Below are positions 58,710-64,000 of a stretch of DNA of 64,000 nucleotides, piece after piece. The DNA comes from Planococcus halotolerans (lineage in GTDB: Bacteria > Bacillota > Bacilli > Bacillales_A > Planococcaceae). Location: contig NZ_QLZR01000003.1 of the NCBI RefSeq assembly GCF_003289955.1, positions 186,001 to 250,000 on the forward strand. The letters are read 5' to 3'. The notes beneath the pieces are model-generated. The model was not told the DNA's origin. It made no database searches and worked only from the letters and a program-made list of their open reading frames with translations. The position numbers and the translations under genes are program-made. Each line of letters starts with the position of its first letter. The first letter of the stretch is position 1.

Positions 58710-61700
58710 ATGGTTCAGGCACAGGCAATTACATATAAAACGTCAATCAGAATAACCAAAACCGCTTCAGAAAAAATGAGAGGGTTCGGCATCAGCGAAC
58801 GCTCGTTTTTTAATGGAGCAAAGCCTTTCAAACTGTTCATGGAACGCTACCCGACAGGCGCGGATGGTTCTCTTTCGGTTGCGCTGTTTTTCGGTTCGGA
58901 GGAAGCAGAACGTCTGACGGGTAAGGAAACGGAAGGGTCTATCGTGCTGCACTGCGTTTTCCGCAACCATCAATTGCTGGTGACGAACGTGACGCTTCGA
59001 AAAGCGTTTCAATCAGTCGGCACAAACTGGCAGCGTGAGGAGTCAGTCATGTTCACCGATTCACGAGACCCTGTTCCGGTCGCATTCATCAATCTGATCA
59101 ACCGGATGACGCCGGCAAAAGAGCGGTCCGATTATGTGAAAAAACGTATTTCCAGCTGGGAAGGCTATTTAAAGATCCAGGAACAAGGCATGGATATTCC
59201 GGATATCAAGTCGGCGTATTCGACGCTTGCATTCAGCCATGACTTCAGCCGCATTACGCTGACAGGCTGCCGGATGAACGATACAGAATGGAAGAACCTG
59301 CGCAATTTGAGCGTTCGGCTTACCGGTATCGACGGCGATGTCGGTACGGTGATGAAAGCTTCGAAGAAAATTATCGAAGTCGAATTAAACTCTTACATAA
59401 TCAAGCAGCTGCGTGAAAAAGGGCATAGCCTCACCAAAAAAGAAGTCGTATTCAGCAACTTTGCGGCGCTCAGCCAAATCCGCCGCTTGCGCCAAGGCTT
59501 CACGAATTTGGAAAAAGGGCTGGCGGTGAATCCGCAGCTCGACCGTCTTTTATTCGAAGAGAAACCGAAAGTGGCACCATTGAAACAATTGGAAAAGCTG
59601 ACTTTCCATAACAGGCTGAACGAGTTTCAGCAGCAGGCAGTGTCCGGCGCAATGGCTGCGGAAGATTTGTATGCCATCCAAGGGCCGCCGGGAACCGGGA
59701 AAACGACTGTCATTTCGGAAATCTGTCTGCAAAATGCGAAAAAAGGCTTGCGTACACTTGTCGCTTCCCAGTCGAATCTGGCGGTTGATAATGCGCTTGG
59801 CCGTTTATTTTCCAATAAAGATATCCGTATTCTGCGCGTCGGGCGGACGGAAAGCATCGAAGAAGACGGCAAAAAGTTCATCGAAGAAAACGTCGGCCAG
59901 TACTGGAAGGAAAGTACGCTGAAAGAGATAACGGCGCAATACGAGACGCGTTCAAAGCGCCAGGTGGAAATCGCCAGGCAACTTGAGGCGACCGAAGGAG
60001 CGTATGCAGAACTGCAGCCGATTTTTGAAGATTTGAAGACAGCGGTATCAGCGAAAAAAGACGCGCTGGAACAAAAGAAAGAAATCGAACTCCTGTTGAA
60101 TAAAGAAAAGCATAAACTCGAGGCTTTCAATCTGCAAAAAGAGCAATCCTTACGCGAACAACAAGACAGTGAACAAAAACTTGAAGCGTTGTCCGCGGCG
60201 ATTGCCAAAGACGAGGCGGCAGTCGACAGCGGCAAGGATCTGGACTGGTTCAGTGAAGAGCAGGAGCGACGTAAAAAGGTCATCCATCAACTGGAGCACG
60301 TTCTTAAGCTCGAGCAATTGGAAAAGCAAATCACAGAGAAGAAACAGGAAATTTCAGTGATAGCCGATAAACGAAATCAACTGGCTGGTTTGATTGACGC
60401 AAAAAAAGTTGCACTGGAAGAAATTGAAGACATCAAAAAAGTCGATGGCCTGATGCGAATGATGGCTGCACAGAAAATCGAGGAAACAACGGCAATTACC
60501 TATTCGACCGGCAAACTCGATATGATCCGCGATAAGATGGCGGAGCGGAAAAACCTGGAGAAAGTGAATGCCAGCCTGACAGCGGCAATCGCCTATGTGG
60601 AAAAACTGCTGGCACCCGCCGGAGTGGCACTAGATAAGGTAAAAGAAACCGCGCTGGCACAAGGCGGTTCGTTCAGTCTGGCAGAAATCGAAGAGTTTCT
60701 CGAAAAGCTGCGCGTCTTCATGAAGAGTTCGCCGAGCATCGATCCGGCTGCACTTGCAAAAGCGTTGGCAGGATTATATAAACGCCAAAACGAATTGTGG
60801 CGAAGAGGCGCGGAGCTGAAATCTCCTGAAGTTTATATCGAAGATTCCAAGCGGGCGTTTCAGGAGTTGAAGCGGGCAATCAACGCAGAGCTGGTGAAAC
60901 AGCAACAGCATTATGGCGCGCTGAATGACAAATGGCTAATCGAACTGGAAAAAATGCAGCAGGAGCTTTCAAGTTTGGAGCGGCAAGCAACACCATTGCC
61001 AGCCGATTTTAACATTCCGGCTGATATTGAAGAAGCAATTCGCCTGCATCAAGCTGAACTTTCCAATCTCGAACAAGACAAAGAAGCTTTCGAACAAGTC
61101 GGTGAGCGACTCGAAACGCAGCGAAAAGAACAGCTTACGGAAACGAAAGCACTTGGCGATATCCAAAAAAGACTGGGTGAGATCGAAGCGGTTCTTGAGC
61201 AAGTGCAGGAATGTTTAAGCAGCCAGGAAATAGAAATGGCAAGACTGGAAAACATCATCGCCACAGATCCTGAAGCGGAATACGAAAAAACGGCGAAACA
61301 GCTCGCCAGCCTTTCATTCGACAGGGAATCACTCACGCAGGAGCAGAAGAATCTGCCGCTTATGCAGACGATCCAAAAGAAATGGCTGGAGCTATTGAAA
61401 GATGCCAACGACCACGATTTGGATGAAATCCGCAAATTGTATATCAAGCACGCCAACGTGATCGGGACGACGTGCGTGGCTTCGGCGCGCAAAGATTTCA
61501 TTGATAATTATCCGGTGTTTGATGTCGTCATCATCGACGAAGTGTCGAAAGCGACACCGCCGGAATTGCTGCTGCCGATGCTGAAAGGCAAGAAAATCAT
61601 CCTCGTCGGCGACCATCATCAATTGCCGCCGCTTCTCGGCAACGATACATTGGAAGAAACGCTTGAGGAAATGATCAAGGAAAACAGCGGCTTTGAGGAA

Positions 61701-62477
61701 AAGCGAGAACTTGAGAAGCTGCTCGAAGAGTCGCTGTTTGAACGTTTGTATAAAAATCTGCCGGAGAGCAATAAAACGATGCTCGCAATCCAGTACCGGA
61801 TGCATGAAGACATCATGGAGACGATTGCACCGTTCTATAAATTCGACAACGACCAATTGCAATGCGGACTGGAAGATTCCGACCGGGACCGCGATCACTT
61901 CCTGGAATCACCGGGCGTGAAACGCGGCAACCATCTCATGTGGATCGACTTGCCGAATGAACCGGCGTATTTCGAAGAACGGATGAGCGGTGGAAAGAGC
62001 TTGTATAATCCAGCCGAGTTGCAGGAAATCAGCCGGTTGCTGGTTGAGTTGAATGATGCAGTGGCTGTTGCGAAGGCGGCTGGCAGAATAGATGCCGATG
62101 AACTGAAAACAGTCGGCGTCATTTCATTTTACGGTGAACAAGTGAAACGACTGCAGCGCATGATTGACCAGGAATTGCGCTTGCCGCATTTGACGATCCG
62201 TACAGGCACCGTCGACCGATTCCAGGGCAGTGAAATGGAAATCATTTTGTTGAGTATGGTGCGCAATAACCAAAACAACCACGGCGATATCGGCTTTGCA
62301 AAAGATTACCGTCGTTTGAACGTGGCTTTATCGCGGGCGAAGCAATTGCTTGTCATGATCGGCAGTTCGGAGATGTTTACGCAGCGTGCGAAAAAAGAAG
62401 AAACGAAGCGGATGTATCAGCATGTGCTCGCCACTGTTGAGAAGAAAAACGGCTTGAAAGTCTTGCAGAAGGGATGA
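58710..62477 (+). CDS. giant SF1 helicase/ATPase with long coiled-coil insertion
   Basis: A 1255-residue superfamily-1 helicase of the DNA2/NAM7 (UPF1-like, COG1112) type. Residues 1-300 are a unique N-terminal region. Walker A GPPGTGKT lies at 325-332; Walker B DE at 943-944 (VIIDEVSKATPPE); VGDHHQLPP follows at about 966; QYRMHE at 1028-1033; VDRFQGSEME and RRLNVALSRAK at about 1170-1205. Between motifs I and II sit about 600 residues, mostly Glu/Lys/Gln-rich coiled coil (about 400-900). All motifs needed for ATP hydrolysis are intact. It starts with ATG behind ACAGGTGATTAA. The next gene begins 4 bases after its stop. Substrate (DNA or RNA) unknown; SF1 helicases of this build occur in defence and RNA-processing systems. 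Confidence 0.88.
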   Translation: MVQAQAITYKTSIRITKTASEKMRGFGISERSFFNGAKPFKLFMERYPTGADGSLSVALFFGSEEAERLTGKETEGSIVLHCVFRNHQLLVTNVTLRKAFQSVGTNWQREESVMFTDSRDPVPVAFINLINRMTPAKERSDYVKKRISSWEGYLKIQEQGMDIPDIKSAYSTLAFSHDFSRITLTGCRMNDTEWKNLRNLSVRLTGIDGDVGTVMKASKKIIEVELNSYIIKQLREKGHSLTKKEVVFSNFAALSQIRRLRQGFTNLEKGLAVNPQLDRLLFEEKPKVAPLKQLEKLTFHNRLNEFQQQAVSGAMAAEDLYAIQGPPGTGKTTVISEICLQNAKKGLRTLVASQSNLAVDNALGRLFSNKDIRILRVGRTESIEEDGKKFIEENVGQYWKESTLKEITAQYETRSKRQVEIARQLEATEGAYAELQPIFEDLKTAVSAKKDALEQKKEIELLLNKEKHKLEAFNLQKEQSLREQQDSEQKLEALSAAIAKDEAAVDSGKDLDWFSEEQERRKKVIHQLEHVLKLEQLEKQITEKKQEISVIADKRNQLAGLIDAKKVALEEIEDIKKVDGLMRMMAAQKIEETTAITYSTGKLDMIRDKMAERKNLEKVNASLTAAIAYVEKLLAPAGVALDKVKETALAQGGSFSLAEIEEFLEKLRVFMKSSPSIDPAALAKALAGLYKRQNELWRRGAELKSPEVYIEDSKRAFQELKRAINAELVKQQQHYGALNDKWLIELEKMQQELSSLERQATPLPADFNIPADIEEAIRLHQAELSNLEQDKEAFEQVGERLETQRKEQLTETKALGDIQKRLGEIEAVLEQVQECLSSQEIEMARLENIIATDPEAEYEKTAKQLASLSFDRESLTQEQKNLPLMQTIQKKWLELLKDANDHDLDEIRKLYIKHANVIGTTCVASARKDFIDNYPVFDVVIIDEVSKATPPELLLPMLKGKKIILVGDHHQLPPLLGNDTLEETLEEMIKENSGFEEKRELEKLLEESLFERLYKNLPESNKTMLAIQYRMHEDIMETIAPFYKFDNDQLQCGLEDSDRDRDHFLESPGVKRGNHLMWIDLPNEPAYFEERMSGGKSLYNPAELQEISRLLVELNDAVAVAKAAGRIDADELKTVGVISFYGEQVKRLQRMIDQELRLPHLTIRTGTVDRFQGSEMEIILLSMVRNNQNNHGDIGFAKDYRRLNVALSRAKQLLVMIGSSEMFTQRAKKEETKRMYQHVLATVEKKNGLKVLQKG

Positions 62478-62481
62478 GCGC

Positions 62482-63246
62482 ATGGAGAAACTGATAGAGA
62501 GACTCAGCTCGGAGATCACGCAGAACCGTGATGTGTCGATTCGGAAAAGCGATGTCTGGCAGCTGCCGGTCATTTCATATGAAGTGTCTTTCGACCGGGT
62601 CAAGCGGCTGAAGATGGATATCCTGATGAAAATGCTGCTGTTCGCGTTTCAGCAGTCCGAAATCCGCCGCGCCGCCGTCCTGGCTGATATGCTGTCGGTG
62701 GAAGAGCTGTTTGTCAGTGATCTGATCGACAAGATGCAGCGTACGGGACTGGTGCTGCTTGGGAAAAAAGGTTATGTGCTAACACCGAAAGGCCATGATT
62801 ATCTGGACAAAGGCATTTTCGAGGAAGAGCTGGACGGGGAGCAGGCGGTGATTTCCTATAGTGCGGCACATGATTCTTATCGGTTAAGTGAAATAGATAA
62901 TTCACCGAATGAAGGTGAGTTTTCGATTTATCGATATGCGATAGAGAAGGACGTGGAAGAAGAATCGATGCTCGAGTTGCTCGCAAATGAGAAAAACTCG
63001 ACAGAAGAAGGTTTTCAAATTCTCGTCTCTGGGATTGAGGATTTCGAAGAACTCGAAACCGTTTTTATTCCCTGCATCGAATTTCAATGTTATGACCGGA
63101 AGCAAGACATTCTGTTTGCCCGCGTCTGGAATACAGGAACGGGAGTATGGGATGAAACGCTGGAGAAAGCGATTGAAGAACGCGAACTTGTGGAATGGCG
63201 AGAGGCAATGAAAGCGGAAGTTGAGATTGCTGGACAGAGTGAATGA
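62482..63246 (+). CDS. winged-helix partner protein of the giant helicase
   Basis: A 254-residue soluble protein. Residues about 40-115 look like a winged helix: KMLLFAFQQSEIRRAAVLADMLSVEELFVSDLIDKM and LVLLGKKGYVLTPKGHDYL. The rest (about 120-254) is an acidic alpha/beta domain with YAIEKDVEEESMLELL and an aromatic strand pair (FARVWNTGTGVWDET). No known family recognised. ATG follows AAGGGATG and lies 4 bases after the helicase stop, so both are co-translated; it is the obvious partner, perhaps a DNA-binding or specificity subunit. A terminator ends the operon at 63254. Confidence 0.78.
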   Translation: MEKLIERLSSEITQNRDVSIRKSDVWQLPVISYEVSFDRVKRLKMDILMKMLLFAFQQSEIRRAAVLADMLSVEELFVSDLIDKMQRTGLVLLGKKGYVLTPKGHDYLDKGIFEEELDGEQAVISYSAAHDSYRLSEIDNSPNEGEFSIYRYAIEKDVEEESMLELLANEKNSTEEGFQILVSGIEDFEELETVFIPCIEFQCYDRKQDILFARVWNTGTGVWDETLEKAIEERELVEWREAMKAEVEIAGQSE

Positions 63247-63253
63247 AACAAGA

Positions 63254-63297
63254 AAAAGGTGCAGAAGCGATTGCCGTTTCTGCACCTTTTTGTTTGG
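63254..63297 (+). terminator. terminator of the helicase operon
   Basis: AAAAGGTGCAGAA, loop GCGATTGCCG, TTCTGCACCTTTTT: a 13-bp stem with a T-run. Confidence 0.88.
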
Positions 63298-63304
63298 TTT
63301 TTTC

Positions 63305-63324
63305 GCTTTTCGTTTACGAAAAGC
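63305..63324. repeat. dispersed 20-bp palindrome, copy 5
   Basis: GCTTTTCGTTTACGAAAAGC: 8-bp arms around TTTA. On the opposite strand it is preceded by ATGCATG, so this copy is inverted relative to the others. It lies 110 bp before a phased array. Confidence 0.75.
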
Positions 63325-63432
63325 ATGCATTATGTGTTTTGACTTAAGATTTAGATTGAAGTGAACTCTATTTTTATGCGAAAACGGCTATTTACATTGC
63401 TATTTACTATAATTTTTTAGACATATAACCAG

Positions 63433-63550
63433 ATATCGGCGCTCAGGAAATTAAATCAGCGTTCAGCAGATTATATCGGCGTTCAGGAAATTAAATCAGC
63501 GTTCAGCAGATTATATCGGCGCTCACGAAAATATATCGGCGTTCGCCGAT
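63433..63550. repeat. phased intergenic array, six units, period 20 bp (ATCGGCG/ATCAGCG core)
   Basis: ATC(G/A)GCG(C/T)TCA starts at 63435, 63455, 63475, 63495, 63515 and 63535, exactly 20 bp apart; ATCGGCG and ATCAGCG units alternate, and the alternating 40-bp pair is itself repeated. The last unit runs into a short inverted repeat (CGGCGTTCGCCG). The array lies between the convergent helicase-partner and aldehyde dehydrogenase genes. Confidence 0.92.
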
Positions 63551-63577
63551 TTTTCGCCAAAATTATAACAACAATAA

Positions 63578-63613
63578 AAGGAGTGGAAACGGCGGCCGTT
63601 TCCACTCCTCATT
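63578..63613 (-). terminator. terminator of the aldehyde dehydrogenase gene
   Basis: AGGAGTGGAAACGG, CC, GCCGTTTCCACTCCT, then TTTATTG on the minus strand. Confidence 0.88.
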
Positions 63614-63615
63614 AA

Positions 63616-64000
63616 TTACTGCTTATCATTTTTGTACTGCATATAAACTACTTGCGTAGCTAGGAAATCTTCCATACCGTGCTTGCCGTCGGCTCCGCCG
63701 AGGCCGGATTGGCGCATGCCGGCATGATAGCCCTGCACGGCTTCAAAATTCTCACGGTTAACATAAGTTTCACCGAATTTCATTTCATTGACGACGCGCA
63801 TCGCTTCGTTGAGGTCGTCGGTGTAAACGGAAGAAGACAGGCCGTATACGGTGTCGTTCGCTTTTTCGATTGCCTCATCCAATGTTTTGAATGTCGTGAT
63901 AGGGAGGACGGGGCCGAAAACTTCTTCGCGGATTATCTCCGAATCATGTGCCACATTGGTCAAAATGGTCGGTTTGTAGAAAAAGCCGCTTTCGATGTCC
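63616..64000 (-). CDS. aldA: aldehyde dehydrogenase, AldA type (C-terminal part)
   Basis: The gene runs off the right edge; its frame stays open to 64000, so about 127 C-terminal codons are visible. GPVLPITTFKTLDEAIEKAN, YGLSSSVYTDDLNEAMRVVNEMKFGETYVNRENFEA-type sequence and QSGLGGADGKHGMEDFL are hallmarks of NAD-dependent aldehyde dehydrogenases, closest in pattern to AldA (lactaldehyde/glycolaldehyde dehydrogenase). The catalytic cysteine lies outside the window. EEVFGP near the left part of the visible protein is the conserved cofactor-site motif. Substrate assignment is tentative. Confidence 0.85.
   Translation of the reverse strand, partial: DIESGFFYKPTILTNVAHDSEIIREEVFGPVLPITTFKTLDEAIEKANDTVYGLSSSVYTDDLNEAMRVVNEMKFGETYVNRENFEAVQGYHAGMRQSGLGGADGKHGMEDFLATQVVYMQYKNDKQ

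Noticed and set aside
4807-63550. Phased arrays as CRISPR loci
   Set aside because: Cores are 8-12 bp with 8-13 bp between them, far shorter than CRISPR repeats and spacers, and no cas gene is present.

Overview
The window looks like chromosomal DNA of a Gram-positive, low-to-moderate G+C member of the Bacillota, most likely the Planococcaceae (Planococcus or a near relative). Many genes read as orthologues of Bacillus subtilis core genes (ytsJ, metI, metC, yxjG/H, vpr, pbuE). AGGAGG-type ribosome binding sites and hairpin-plus-T terminators are everywhere. Regulation uses Firmicute devices (SAM-I riboswitch, adenine riboswitch, T-box, cre, SigB-like promoters, RsbR paralogues), and a CrtN-type carotenoid desaturase fits a pigmented planococcus. 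There is no rRNA, tRNA, intact insertion sequence, prophage or CRISPR array. The genus is inferred from gene content only.

Layout. 1-4.5 kb: malic enzyme, then on the minus strand a DUF2294/MpsC-like gene, an SbtA-type bicarbonate permease and an RsbR-like STAS protein. 5-8.7 kb: methionine operon metI-metC-yxjG/H under a SAM-I riboswitch. 8.9-11.7 kb: two paralogous membrane-anchored coiled-coil proteins with different C-terminal domains (OB-like versus Ltp repeats) flanking a kinase/HD-like gene. 12-14.5 kb: Vpr-type secreted protease. 14.9-21 kb: a decayed alcohol dehydrogenase, a methyltransferase and a redox/electrophile-detoxification group (QorB-like, FMN reductase, LLM oxidoreductase, HxlR regulator, quinone reductase). 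21.8-30.5 kb: CstA, DinB, rifampin ADP-ribosyltransferase, hydrolases, aldo/keto reductase, acetamidase/formamidase, NERD protein. 31-37.5 kb: PbuE with its adenine riboswitch, a nucleosidase-like gene, a second RsbR-like protein, and an NhaC-family transporter behind a T-box that reads as tyrosine-type. 37.6-46 kb: acetyltransferase, carotenoid desaturase, alkaline phosphatase, PrsA-like foldase, third RsbR-like protein, AI-2E-family permease. 46-58 kb: a 1391-residue TPR protein with an internal C39-like peptidase domain, a three-gene operon ending in a beta-propeller dehydrogenase, DUF2254, MFS and aldo/keto reductase genes. 58.5-63.2 kb: a giant SF1 helicase with a winged-helix partner. 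The window ends in a partial aldehyde dehydrogenase.

The strongest unexplained signal is a family of intergenic arrays in which an 8-12 bp core recurs with an exact 21-bp (once 20-bp) period, two turns of DNA. They lie at 4.8, 21.3, 21.5, 30.6, 58.5 and 63.4 kb. Cores are ATCGCTGATAAA, ATCGACGATAAA, GAAAGTAT, GGACAGTA and ATCGGCG-type. The arrays often lie within about 150 bp of a second dispersed element, a 20-bp palindrome of the form GCTTTTCGC-NN-GCGAAAAGC (five copies). Two arrays bracket the helicase module, and array and palindrome copies sit next to the NERD gene. The arrays are neither coding nor CRISPR-like. I read them as phased protein-binding arrays or a mobile or amplified repeat family.

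Stress and envelope physiology recur: three RsbR-like co-antagonists (only one keeps both phosphorylatable threonines), five SigB-like promoters, and several detoxification oxidoreductases.
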